From positions 349,189 to 413,188 of the forward strand of contig OZ012687.1 of NCBI GenBank assembly GCA_963942565.1: a stretch of DNA of 64,000 nucleotides. Reading direction: 5' to 3'. A model generated the notes under the pieces. That model saw only the letters and a list, made by a program, of their open reading frames with translations. It was not told where the DNA came from and did no database searches. Numbering within the stretch: the stretch's first letter is position 1; every line of letters begins with the position of its first letter. Below are positions 1 through 14,100 of the stretch, in pieces. A program made the translations under genes and the position numbers. The stretch is from Maea johnstoni (lineage: Eukaryota > Annelida > Polychaeta > Spionida > Magelonidae).

Positions 1-180
1 ATTAACAAAATTGAGACAAATCAGGTCCCAACAAAGTCCCTTTAAAGTCATGTCCTTAGGACAAGTCCCTAAATTCTGCCAGTATAATAAGCAACACTAA
101 CTTGATATGGTTCCCATTAGTTCCATAAGTTAAAGGACAATTCCACCAAGTGGGAACTTGGGTTTAAGTAGAGAATACCA

Positions 181-553
181 TAAGGCCAAAAAAAAAAGGG
201 TTTGGTTCCTATTACGTCCTAAAAAAATATAGGTAGGGTAGGTATGGATTTTTTTGATTTTTTTATTATTTTTATTCTTTAACTTGCACGATTCCCTGGA
301 GTTGGATGGCTTTGATAAAGGTTTGCCTTGTTGTAATTGTCTTTATATGCATTAATTGTAGGCCCCTGCTTCTGTTCATCTAGAAATTTATAATTTAATG
401 GTTGGAGAATTGGTATTTAGGACGGCGAGGCAATTTTTGGGGTAGGAACAATTCATTTTTCAGTAGGATTGGCAAAAAAAACTTTAGGGTAGGGGACAAA
501 AACTAGGTAGGGTAGGGTAATAGGAACCAAACATCTTTTTTTTTTAGGCCTTA
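181..553. mobile_element. Fold-back MITE, TAAGGCCTAAAA family, copy 1
   Basis: The ends are inverted copies (TAAGGCC-A-run on the left, T-run AGGCCTTA on the right). Subterminal GGTTTGGTTCCTATTA matches TAATAGGAACCAAAC, and internal GGTAGGGTAGG motifs recur. Related copies lie at 11591-11822 and 18915-19150. It lies downstream of NEDD1. Confidence 0.75.
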
Positions 554-1359
554 GAAACTATTTGGGCCTCTGTTTTATACATGGTGGAATTGTCCTTTAA
601 CTCTTTTGCATCTGGAACATGTGTGTGCACAGTCAGACATCTTTGAACAAAACTTATAATATTGAGTGATACTTGAAAACTGTTTACAGAGAGAATGTTT
701 AACCCATCATGAACAAAAACCTCCAGGCAAATATTTCTCAGGCTATAACTTAGGGATCAGGATATCTTATGTACACATCTGTCCTACTCTCCCTCCCGGG
801 TGTGAAAGGGTTAAGGCATCCTACACTACTATCCCATCAACATGGTGAGTGTACACACGGTCTGAAACATGGAAAAATCTTCTCAAAGCAATAGTTTGAG
901 AAAACCCCTAGGGTCCAAAAAGATTGCATACATACTCATACCAACATCCTGAAAATCCTGCATCCTGAGCAAGGCCCACACATGGGTGTTAATTATCTAG
1001 GTCACCGCTAGTGGTCACCTAGGGAGGCGAAAGGGTAAATGAGGGTAAATCCGCACCACTCGACAATGCATCAGAAGGATGTTTGGATTTGGACAGCTTT
1101 CTCCCCAACCCTGTTCTCAGGAGTCATTTTCCAAGTCTTCAGACCATGTGTGCACGCGGGTTGTTAAGGGATCTGAATGTTTCCTTGGTGACTAAAATTC
1201 ATTTTTTCTAAGGATCACAGAAGTATATTTCAAAGGAATATCCAAAGTTCAAGAACAAAGCCGAAAACTTGAGTGGAAACAGGTCAGACCACGATGCCAA
1301 AAATCTGCCATTCGAAAATTTCACCATTTTCATTACTGGATTAATTCTTGTTTGTAGGG
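554..1359. other. Region downstream of NEDD1, likely 3' UTR and flank
   Basis: No coding region is supported here. The sequence follows the NEDD1 stop at 1360-1362 (minus strand) and may hold its 3' UTR. I could not fix a polyadenylation site. Confidence 0.4.
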
Positions 1360-2154
1360 TTAGAATTTCTTCTTCAGCATCTTGTTCTCCTCTCGCAGTC
1401 GTTCCACCTCCGCCACAAGCCCCTCGTTGACAGAGTAGTGCTGCAGTAATGCCTGCATCTCATTCTGAAACAGCAATAGCAACAGTTGTTGTAGTAGGCA
1501 GCATCATTATCATATAATGGTGCTCCTATCTCTAGTGTCTTAAGGTTTCAGGTATTCTCTACCATGCTATGCTAGCCCCACCGACTGGGAAAGACATAAA
1601 CATACATGATCACCCGAGGTTCTTGGTCATGGTTAAAAACTATCAACAAAATAGACATACCCATTAAAGCCCAGAAACTAGGCAAAAAATAAGCAGTTTC
1701 TTTTATGTTATCGTAATGCAGCTATCTCATAATAACCATTAGCTGTTCAGAGTGCTACTTGAAAATTATTTTCCGTGTCCGCACTTTTGAAAATTATTTA
1801 GTAATATGGCATAGAGTCGCAGGAAAAAGGTATAAAAATGGGTGGTTACAATCTCAGATTGATTTAGATCAACAGATGATCGCTCCCCTCCCTTGGTATA
1901 TTTATGAGCAGTATTTTGGTTACTTACCTGCTGTATTTGGAATTGTCTAAGCATTTCGACTTGCACGTTGACAATATCTCTGTGGACCTGTTCCCTGAAG
2001 TCTGAGAGAGAGTCGTCTATCATGTTCCTGATGAACTCAGTGTGGAATGGCTGCATGCTGCCCACTGCACTCTCTTGAGGGGACAGGGCTGCAATGTAGA
2101 ACAATAGCTGCATTAGAATCACAATGTGTATCACCGCTGAAACAATCAACGCAT

Positions 2155-2185
<31 letters not shown>

Positions 2186-5100
2186 AGCTACTACTTCTAG
2201 ATTTCAGCTATCAAAACAATCCATTGATTTATCGAGGTAGGATCTTGGCCCCCGTAACTTGATTCCAGGTCATCCGAAGATATTTATTGTTGCCTCTGCT
2301 TACTGGGCTACCAACTACTTTTCACAATGAATATATATATATATATATCTTACCTGTGTCTGGAGAGAGCATCCCTGCCGCTCCCCCTGATTCCACCCCT
2401 GAGAGGGCAGCACTAGTCTCAGTGGGGAGGGTGGAGGGTGGAGGGTGGAGGGTATGTGTCTTACCTGTGTCTGGAGAGAGCATCCCTGCTGCTCCCCCTG
2501 ATTCCACCCCTGAGAGGGCAGCGCTAGTCTCAGTGGGTAGGCTGGAGGGTGGAGGGTGGAGGGTATGTGTCTTACCTGTGTCTGGAGAGAGCATCCCCGC
2601 CGCTCCCCCTGATTCCACACCTGAGAGGGCAGCACTAGTATCAGTGGGTAGGCTGGAGGGTGCTGGGGTGGGAGTACCCCGATCTTGTGGCATGCGCTGC
2701 TCACCTCGGGGGGTGCCGTACCGGGTGTTGTAGTTATCACCTAAAGCAGAGTGAGACACACATTGTTAGCACCTAGAGAAAACTCTGCAGTGTACAGGAT
2801 TTGTGTAGTTAAAATGGCCTTACTCAGCTGTATTGAGGCTTAATAGTGACCAGCCAGACCTTATTGGTGGGGGAAACCAGACTACTCCTAGTACTCCAGT
2901 CTGTGGCATCAACATAGACCATGTCGTAGTTATCACCTAAAGCAGAGTGAGACAGACATTGTTAGCACCTAGAGAAAACTCTGCAGTGTAGAGGATTTGT
3001 GTAGTTAAAATGGTCTTTCTCAGCCATACTGGAGTTTAATGGTGACTAGCCAGCCATTATTGGTGGGGGAAACCAGACTACATCAGCGGTCTGTGGCATC
3101 AACATAGACCATGTGGCCTAAACATAATAAGGGATAACCAATTCACCGTCACAATTTCCTTTCAGATCAAACTGAATCTGACAGATTTTTATAAAAGATG
3201 AAAATATGCAATGCATGTCCATGTTAAAGTCAGGGTTTTGACATTATAAAGCATGAACTATAACCAGTACCTTTGTATAAGTTTACTGAGACAAAGCAGG
3301 GACCTCCACCCCCTGAGAAAACACATTCACATTAATGCACATACAGAGTACTTCCACTGTTCCCCATACACATGGCTTGCCCAGATGCACTACTACCACC
3401 TGCTTCAGTCACATACATAACAAAAATGTGTATTGTCTTATCTGGACTGTAAACATACATTACGGATTGAGCAAGATTGTATGTGTAACATATATCCCTT
3501 CTAAATACAGTATTTTTAACAGTTCCTACATCATCATTTTTAACTCCTAAGCAAATTTGGTTCACAAAAGGCTTCAAAAAACTAAATAGTATCAAAAAGA
3601 AAACCATGAGTACAAAGCTGGTTCCTCAGACTATAGTTTATATGGCTTCATCTAAAACAATCTATACTTGACAAATCCACAAAAAGAAATGGGTAAAGAT
3701 ATCATTGTTTAGAATTTTTTCTCAATTTGATATATAGATATTTTGTTTTGATTTCGATTTGATTATTTCGATATAATGCATTGATATGTCCATGAAACGC
3801 TGTCTATTCTATGAGAGACAATCACGAAGCATTGATCATGATTATTCACCATGTCATAAGGATCCTCCCTCACATCTTTACTTTCTATTGCAATGGAACA
3901 AGAATAGTGAGGAATGACAAAGAAGAGAAATGCTTTGAAGAAGCATGTGACCCTCAATGCTGGCAAGATCGATTGCTGAGTTTCTTCGATAAGTTTCCAT
4001 TTTCATTTTAAAAATATTTCGATGCCTTAATGCGTGAATTGACAAGTGAATCAGGCTGTATTGTTTGAGGAGAGTTTTTGATATATATCAATGACACCCC
4101 TAGAAATTGGTGGCTACACATTTTATAGCACATACACATACACAATAATGGTGCCACACATAGACATACAGGGACACCAGCACCACCATTACCCTTAAAC
4201 TCTACCTGACTTACTGTAAGGTGGGAACTGAAAGAAAAAGGTTCAGATATGTGTTTGGCATTGACAAACATCACTCTGTTACCAATGGCTGTGTGAAGGT
4301 ATCAATAGCATCCAAACTTGAACGTGGCATGTGTATGTACTTGTTTTAAGCAAATCTATTCCAATACATTAAACATTAAAGTTGAATTGAATTAAAACTA
4401 TATTCACTTGCACAGTTTTATCTTAAAAGAAATTCAGTTAGGTAGAAATACATGTTATTCGGAATATTGGGTCTTTTTGTCTAAATGAGTGTTGTTTTCA
4501 TCCATACTGTACGTAATAGGATGTTTTACAAATATTTCATCTATTCAGAGTATTCAAAGGGTAGAATTATTTGTTGGAATTTTCACTCCCGTCCCTGTAT
4601 CACGAGGATGGCATGAGTTTCTGCAACTTTGTGAGTCAGCACATTGACCAGCAGGTTGAAAATTATTGCACATATCAAAAATGCATAGGGCCTCGATTTA
4701 GAGCATGACGCATGTTCTGCATAGGACAATTTCAAACTTTTGTGCTGCTGGTGGCTAATTTGACCTATACAAAATGATGCAAAAACACCCACTGAAAATG
4801 CCTGAAACCCTGACACATGGGTACTCATCTGAAAGTACTCAGCGAGAGCTATAAAATGAATACCAACATGACAGGGTTAAATGTTTTTCAAAAATATTTG
4901 CGTCCTTGTGCCTTGGATGAAAGTAGCTGCTGCATTTGATGGGTTAAGCAGAACACTAAGTAAAAGCAATACTAAGCAGATGAGAGGAGCTACTCACCAT
5001 TGACCTTACTCGCTGAGGTAGAAGATAACACTGTGGATGTTCCATCTCTCGATCCTGAGTTCCTGTCAATCAATCGTGGACTGGCTCCTGATTGGTCCCT

Positions 5101-8100
5101 GTTACGGTGAGGGGTGGAGCCTATGGAGGGCACAGTCTGTGGTTGGCTTACTGATAGGGTGTCTACATTCTGATAAAAAAAACAATATTTGCCAATATCA
5201 ATTCATACATGCCTGTGGTGCCCCCAACAGCCGAGGAGAAATGATCAAGATCTCAAGCTACAACTTTTTTTCATTTCTTTGGTGAATCCCTGCACCGTTT
5301 CAAATATATTTTGAAAATAGTGAAGAAGCAGATAACCTCCAGATGAATAAAATACTTATGCTATCCTTACAAAAGTTGCTAAATCAATGGCATGTATCTC
5401 AAGACAACTAGTGCAGCTTAAAAAGTCTACACATAGTCACACATAGCCCCAACAGTTACAATGATGAGTTTCTTTCATAAGTGTTGTCATGAGAATGAGT
5501 AGTTCATTTGATCCATTAATGCTTGCAGCAGCCAAAAAACACCTGACTATATCAGTAATATATCTATAACTAAAGCGTAATTTGGAAAATGAAAAGGTCT
5601 CATGAGTTAAACTTAAAACTCTTCTTAAAACATTATTTATGTTCAAAACTTATTTTCAAAAGGTTCATTGATCCAGATTAAAATCTCAGGAACTACTCCT
5701 AGGAATAAATGTGATGAAAGATGCGTAATAACTTTTAACGATATCTGTGCGAGCGCTGAAGAAGCTTACCCCAAGCATCTTGTCTGTAAGGCGAAGTCCC
5801 GCAGGGAGATCTAGATCATTCGATGCAAAACCTGTTGTGGTTGGTCGTATTCCCAGTAAAGGGGAGGGGCCATGGCTGCCTCCACCAATAGGGTGCCTCC
5901 TTGCATGCTGGTCACTGCTGGTGCTTGTGTTATCCCCTACTGGAGAGAACACCTCATCTGAAACAAAGGAAGCAACACTCAAAATTAGGGGTTGCTACCG
6001 GTACTCAATACAATACCAATATCAATATTGAATGGGGGAAAAGTTTTGTATTGAAAAAGGTAAGAATCGCATAGTATCGTCAAGATTTAAAATATATGGA
6101 AAATTTACTTAATTGCAATCTGGACCTCTCTCCGCACAAAGGTATTTCGCTATTTATTGGCAAATTTCTTAAAGCTTACGGTGCTTGATTTAACAAAAAT
6201 TGGTCTGCTAGGGAAGAGGATATGAATAAAAGGCGTCAGGAAAACAATTGTGTAAACATTGTAGCAGTGCAGATATTAGATGGTCAAACATACCAAAATT
6301 TATTGGCACTCTACAATTGACATGAGGTGGCCCATGCTGAGATGACGCAATCAGGCTCATGTACAGGATTTGAAACCTTAAATGCTAAAGACAGGACCAG
6401 TATTTTGGTCAGGTTTAAGCAGAGTCCAGATAAGAAAATCTGGCTTTGCTGACTCTGCCCAAACCTTAATTAGTAAAGCGTGTACCAGGGCCAGGCGTAG
6501 CTGAAGGGCTTGGCCGAAAATCTGGCTTCTTTGCCTCTGGTTTGGCTGGAGGTGCTTGTAATGAGGTGTGACTTAGATTTGGAGGTGGAAGTATCAATTC
6601 AATATGTTAGTCGTACCAGTGTATAGGTCAGAGTTCCTAGAGGGGCCACCAGGGGCAGCTTTTCCTATGATATTTGGTCTGTTCTCGCCAGCTCTGTCCT
6701 GTGGAAGCTCTATCTTAGGAGTGACGAGGCCGGCCCCTGAAAAAATGAGGAGAAAATTAAAGTGAAATAAGACAATAATCCTTTTGTCTGTATAGTAAGA
6801 TCTTTGTGACAAGATGATTTCTCAGAAGCTATTTGTAGAAGAAATATTGACCACAACCCTAACTTCAATTCTCTCTTTGAAATGCATGATGCATGATTTA
6901 ATTATTCATTCCCTGAAGTTATTTTCAAAAGTACCATGGGTTTACAGCAGGGGTCCAGTTAGACACTAGCCCCATAGCCCGAGGCTACAGAAAATTGTTT
7001 TGGGCTATAAGAATATTGGCCTTTGTAGCCCGGCTGGCTATAAGAAAAGATTGACATTTTTGGTCATACTCAGAGGAATCACAATACTATAAGCAGTGTG
7101 CGTGTGTGTAATTTAGGATAAAAGAGGCAGCTCATTTTTATTTATTAATGGGACTATAAAAATTTCTATCGGGCTATGAAGTTTTGGGAACCTATAGCCC
7201 GGCGGTCTTCCTCAGTTTCTTGCCGTAGCCTGACCCCTGTTTACAGGACACTTGTCTAGACCTTGAGGCATAAATGAGATAATGCATTCCTGCAACTATG
7301 AAAACATGAAAAGAAGATAACCGACAAAATCCCACAATTGTATTTCATTCTCTGGGGCATGAGACAATGCATTGAGGTTTTCTTAAATTATATATGAGGT
7401 TTTCTGATTTCTGTTTTGAGCTTATCGGATCAGGCGTCACAAAAAATAAAAATCAATTTCAACTCAAATTTTAATAAGCTAAAATTCTGATTGAACTTAT
7501 TTCATCAGCTTATAACATTTCCCTAGAGGAACTTACTATAAGGAAAAAGAAAATGAAAATACAGTGATGATAAACAACAAGAAAGAACGCTGTCAGCGTC
7601 AGCTGGTGTGTTCTTCTCTTATCAACATTTTTGTTCTTTTCTGAACATGATCGCAAAGAGAATTTGTAGTGGACTGACATTGTAAATTTAGTGAAAATAA
7701 GATCCGGTATTGTTTACGGCAAATTCGATTTCGAAATCCGTAGGCCGTAAGCAATGCACCTATTTCGAATCATGACTCTATTATATCAATCGCCGAATAA
7801 ACAAATATAAAATTGACATTGTTAGATAGATATGTGTCTTGGCTTTCAGGAAATGTTTTATTCATTACGATCCAACCACGGGAAGTATTTATTTGGATCG
7901 TTTAAAGTGCAGAGAGGAGACCGCAAAATCTGCCGTTTTCAAAATGGCGGATCTAAACACGTGCGAAGCAATTTCCTTTGCACTTGTTTTACAACGATCG
8001 TTTCAGCAACAAAATAAATTAATTTTGAAAAACGAAGTTGATATTCTTATTCCCTGACATCCATTTAGTCTAATTATTATGTTTATTGAATTTAGGATGT

Positions 8101-11100
8101 CAGGAATAAAGAAATATCAATCGTTCGAAAAACGACCAGACGACCGATTCAGACAAAATAGGTACCGCGGCACATACAGATGACACCAAATAAGAAACCG
8201 GCGAACTGAGCATCGGGAGCCAAAAGATGGATGCCGCCGATAAAGATGAAAGCATGCGGCAAATAAGTCTGCCAAACTACGTGACTATAAGCCACATAAA
8301 CAAAAAAACGAACAACAGAAAAGAATATCGGAAGCCAAAACAAAACCGGTAAGTGAACAAAAATAATAAAAAAAACTGTACAAAAACGTCATTTTGAATG
8401 CCGTGGAAGATGAAAGGGTAATGGCACTTGTAATAAGTATAATGGTACTTAGGACAGCGAAACGAATTCGGGGAGATATGACATTGAGCCAGGTTGAACA
8501 AAATGTAAGTGTGCACTCACGTAGTGAGAACACACAAAAACCCAGATCCAGTTCCTACCTTCTCTGAACGGTGATATGACCTCACCATTTTCCTGGACAT
8601 CTAATGAATAGCCTCCTTTCTTGGCAGTGCCGTTCTGCTTCTCTGCCAGAGCACCTGAAACCAGGATTCAGTCAGTTAATGTAGGTGATAATACTGTTAC
8701 GGCAGTTTATGTATTAACCCATATGCTGCTGTTGGCTAATTTGGCCATACAAAATGGTGCAATTTTGACTTTGTGCCTAGGTTATGTAATCTAGAAGATG
8801 AATAAAGACCTTTTTTTTCACTTTCAAAATAAAATCAAAAGAAGATGGTAATAAAATTTGAACAGAGCAAAAATTAGGTAAAATAAGATATCCTTCCTCT
8901 TCTGACCCACATTTGTATGATGTGATGGTCTCCAGTCCATTACTAAGGCAGTAGCTCCACTTGAAAGACTATTCCTGTATTACACTATGAATGGCGACTT
9001 AAAAAGATACGTTCCAAGCAATACTTGTGATCTATACCAAAGTATGTCTGCTATTCAGAATTAAACGGAGGACATGATCATGCAAAAGATGGTTTACCTT
9101 TCGCAGCAGCATTGTCCTTCTCCGTAGCAGAAGCAGCGGAGGGGGCGTGGTTCAGCTGTGCCTCGGAGCTGCGTGACGATGATGCAGCTTTGGACGAAGA
9201 AGTCTTTCTGCTTGTTCCTGTCCTGGCACTGCCAGCACCGTCAGCCTGAAGTCGAAAAATAAACAAGACAAACATTAAACTTTTCATGCCTAGAGTTTCT
9301 AAAGTTACCTTGAAAATCATTCCCATTCATGCTAAATAATTTTGAAAAAAATTTGAAATAGAATGTGGTGTAAAAATAAGACTGCCTACAAAGTTTAAAG
9401 TTAATGGGGGTGTATAAGCCCGCTTTATCAATGGGCTTGTAACGGGCACGTACAGGCCCGTTAGCTTTTACCTGTGCAAGGGACTTTTGCTATAAAATAT
9501 TTGCTCTGGGCCACTATATCTTTAATGATAGGACCTGGATGCCCAAATGCAAGATTGCTTTCCATTTATCAATAACTTACCTTTGAATAAGAATAACCAT
9601 GCCATTAATTATTTCTTTGGGCCCTGAATTTTCCCAAATTAGGAGTCCAGCGTAATGCAAAAATTATGACTTCTAACACTATCACTCTAAAAACTGACTC
9701 CCTAAGACAAAGGAACAAGCAAGACAAGAGAGAAAACATATTTTAGTTCTGATACTGAAAATGGTTGAATCCAACCTTTGTTTGACAATTTGATTAGAAT
9801 TCAAGACATTGTACGGCCGACTTATGAGCTCTCATAAAACACAAATGGGAAGAAATAATGATTATATTTTTTTACAGGACCATCAACCCTTTTCTGACAA
9901 TTTGATTAAAGCTCAAGACACATATGGATGACATATGAGCTCTCATGAAACACTAATAGGGAGAAATAATTATACTTTTTCAGGACCACCAACCTTTGTT
10001 TGACAGTTTGATTGGAACTTGAGGCAGTGTATGGATGACTTGTGAGCCGTGAATGTGCGTACAGGCTCCATGGCCTGACGCAGATCGTAGATGTAGACCT
10101 TGCCGCGTGTCGAGCCCACCGCCAGCGTGGCGCCATCGCACATGATGTCTATGGCAGTGAGCGGACTCTCTAGTGTAACGGTACGAACAGCACTGAAACC
10201 AGAAATAAACCTCATGAAAATAACGGACTGCTCAGGTAGCAAAGTGCAAAGAAAATGTATATAATTCATGTGACAAATAGCTCTACTGCCTCTTCATTCA
10301 AGAAATTTCAAACTAGACCAGTTTCCTATCCAACAAACACACACTAACGCACAGATACATATATATATATAACATATATACATATAACTAAAATAATACA
10401 TTTGCGAATCCAAACATTACTCTAAATTGACTTTTTACTAGCAGCACTCACGATTTCTGTTGCAGATCGTAGCAGACGAATCTCTTGTCGAGTCCGACGC
10501 TCATGAGGAACATCTCATTGATGGGCGAGAACGCGATGCCGGTGGCGGGCGCGCGGTGGCTGTCAGTGAAGGAGAGGAGGAGGCGGCGCTGGTTCGTGTC
10601 CCATAGGTTCAGGGCTCCGTCATCCGAGACCGCACCAAGCATAGACTTCTTGTAGTTATTGTACTGGATTTGCCGAATGGCCTAGAAGCAGGAAAATACT
10701 AACATCATTCAAACACGTCCCCAAATTTATGATGCAATAGTCGATATGCTATTTGCCTTCCTTCAATAACTACTTCTCAGTATATACCTGGTAGCATTCT
10801 TTGTGAGCAGGCCAGACTATAGCATGGTCATCAGGCTAAGTTAGATTTATAAATATTGTGCCACTCCTTAACTAGATGGTGAGTCTGAAAAAACAACTTC
10901 AGATGGCAGCACAGTCATCGGCGGTCGCAGTGTTACCTACAACAGCCAGTTCTAGTGGCTACCCCTTGTGGATTGAAACAGAACTAATTAGTGGGCTGAG
11001 GTCGACTTGGGTTAGACTGTTGAAACAGGCGTTTTACCATACACTTAAAGTCTAGTTCAAAATGATTACACATTTTACTTCAACCAGAAGGCATGCCATA

Positions 11101-14100
11101 AAACTATCAGAGGTTGGTATTATCTCACTTGATCTGGATCATCTGCACATATGGTTTTGGGATTATAAGCAAAATATCCTAAATAATAGGGATTAGGGGG
11201 TTCTGGTATATTCCCACCTGTACTTTAGGTGCCCGTAGAGGAGCACAGCCCTGGCCAGTAGTCACGTTATTCAGCAGTATATCACCATTCTCAGCCCCTG
11301 ACGCAACGTACGAGTCATTGTAATTGTACGTCACACACGTAACTGGAGACTTGTGATCCTGCAATACAAAACAAAAAACACTTATATACATATATATATA
11401 AAACTCCCCAAGGTACTACTAGGAGGGCCCCTAACTTTCAAACTATATAGATGGTAATTGGTGTCAAAACCATTCTTACTGTAACTATTTTTTATTCATT
11501 CATAATTGTTTGTTTGTTTTTCTTTAGATTCTGTATAGAAATTTGGTGGTCCCCCATTGGCATCATGAGATTGATGTGACAACAGGTATCTTAGGCCTAG
11601 AAAATAAATCGTTTATTTCCTGTAAGTCCGAAAAAAAATAGGGTAGGTAGGTCGGAATTTTTTTTTTTTTGTTTAATTTTTTGTTCAAAAATTTGTGTTT
11701 TATGCATGTTTTTTGTTGATTGGGAGTCGGGATGGCTGAAAAAACTTCAGGGTAGGGATATTTTTCAATAAAAACTTGTTAGGGTAGGGTTACAGGAAAC
11801 AAAAAACTTTTTTAGGCCTTAGGGCCAACTACAGTTCAAATAAAGTGGGCCAAGATGCTACTCGGGCATCTTGTGATCTCTTTTTCTCCTCATTTAGTCA
11901 GTGCTGTCTTTTCGATCAAACCTTGAAATGAAGAGAGAGGCCCAAGAACGAAAGCTCAACCAGGAAGTTTGATATTAGGGTTCATTTTACCATGTACCAA
12001 TCTGCAATGTGGCAAGGGTCAGGTATTACCTCAAGGATAATAATGATACTGCCTGCCTCACAGAGACCTAATTTTGTTAAATTCAGCACTGTCAGTTTAG
12101 GATATTTTGCTAATAGATAACGAACTTTCTTCGCGCAGAGACGTCAACTAGCAATTTAATCAAATTTATATATGAATTAAATCTTAAATAAAATGATACT
12201 TAACTTTTTGCTATATTATATAATACTTTTTCCCATTTGATACCGGTGTTAGGTATCATAGAGTTCCTGTACCTATCTCTAGCGATACTAATACCAAGCC
12301 TTGAAATACCAAGTCAATACCAGTCAAGACTACTGGGGTTATAGAGCAATTACCTTGTACACCTTTCTGTGTGCATGTGTCTTCATATCCCATATTGCCA
12401 CCACACAGTCCTTGCCCCCGCTCAGCAAGAACCGGGAGTTGGAGTTAAAGGCCAAGCACGTCTTGTCTTCCTGAAAGGTGAACAACAAAGGGAAAGCTTA
12501 AATAGGATTTTAGTAGATATTGTTGATTGGATCTATACTTAGGAAAACTACTTTTAAATAAAGAATAATTTTACAAGTTATATTTGAGGGAGAGTTGTTG
12601 GTAGGCTGCTTAACATTTCTTATTAAAACAATTTTACAATCATGTTCCTGTCTGAAAGATCTGACTGAAATTGTCAGGCTGCTTCTAACCTCTACAGGCA
12701 CTAGCTAATAGCTATACTAGCACTTGTACGGGATACTTACTCCATTTCCCACTTCAATGGGTTCTACGACTGAGCTCTTTGTGAATGTCAACGCGACCTT
12801 GTCTCCAGCATTGGAGGCACTAGCGAGGTATTGATATGAGGCAGGTTAAGGACGTTCACCAACAGATTATTTCACTCAAACATGATGAGACAATTGACTC
12901 ATTTGGAAACCCAAACCCTTAAAAATCTTACCCGGAAAGTCCAGGGTCTTAGCCAGCAGGGTGTCAGGGTGTCTTTTTGGCACCCTAGTCCACGAAAGAC
13001 CTATTTTGTGGGGAAAAGACACCCTATCTTTTGGTCAGAATTTTTTGAAAATATTAATTACAAGTAGATATTCTTAAAAGTTTAATTCTTAAATGATAGC
13101 TAAGACATTTGTAGAAGAAATAAAGCATATAATTATTTGATTTGTCAATGTGTATGGTCAGTATGATGAGTTATATTTTTTCAGTGAGGGGGTTTGGACA
13201 CCCTGTCTCCTTGAAACCCCATTTTGGACACCCTGTTATGAAAATCCTGGCTAAGACCCTGCCGGACACAAAATGTTTTGGTACAGACTTTCTGAAAAAT
13301 GTCAATTTTAAACAAATAACTGATCATTTTATTTTGAACAGTGCAAATGCTAACACATCGCTTAAGGATGCATTCTTCGATAAAAACCTAGATACACTAT
13401 GATAATAATGACTTATAATAATTAAAACATAGTGTAATCTCCGTTGGAAAAAAACTGTACATAATCATCACATTAGTTATATGACTGTCAATATTCTGGA
13501 CACCCGGTTACAGCATCCTGGCTTAAGTCCTGTTTACAAACATTAGGACAGTCATTGGAATATGTCAGTCCAGGGTCTTAGCCAGGATTTAGAAACTGGG
13601 TGCCCAAAATTGGCAATTGTAAAATTCTTGGGCATTCATATTTGTAAAGGGGACCACAATATACTAAGATTTCAACCATTAACATAAATGTATGAATCTA
13701 TCAAAATAAGGCATAATATCCTTATGCAATTTCATGGGAATTATATGGAGAAGAAAAAAATCAATTATATACTTGAGATTGACATTTTAAGAAATTCTTC
13801 ACAAAATCTTTTGGGTGTCCTGAGAGGTGCTTTTTATAGGTTTCCCGTTTGGGTGTCCAAAAAGACACCCAGACGCCCTGCTGGCTAAGACCATGTACAG
13901 TCAGTCAATCTCCTGTTCAAATCAAAGTGTAAGTTTCATACTCAATTATCATTCTTGGACCAATCCTGGTTTGAGATTTTGAATAAAGTCCTCTTTGAAA
14001 CTTGAGTGTTAAAACTGACCTTTAAGTGTATACATTCAAAACAAAGCACTTCATTGATAGTGCTAAACTAGTGAACTAAAACATATAGATCTACCAATTC

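Noticed and set aside
2160-2205. Poly-Leu or CTA/CTG repeat as coding
   Set aside because: A short trinucleotide microsatellite in a NEDD1 intron.
7832-8057. Overlapping short frames in NEDD1 intron 8
   Set aside because: No similarity, and the surrounding CCTGACATCC / GGATGTCAGG inverted pair suggests transposon debris.
12803-12818. CTAG as acceptor of NEDD1 exon 2 (minus strand, about 12817)
   Set aside because: It would shift the frame relative to exon 1 and remove conserved YLA residues.
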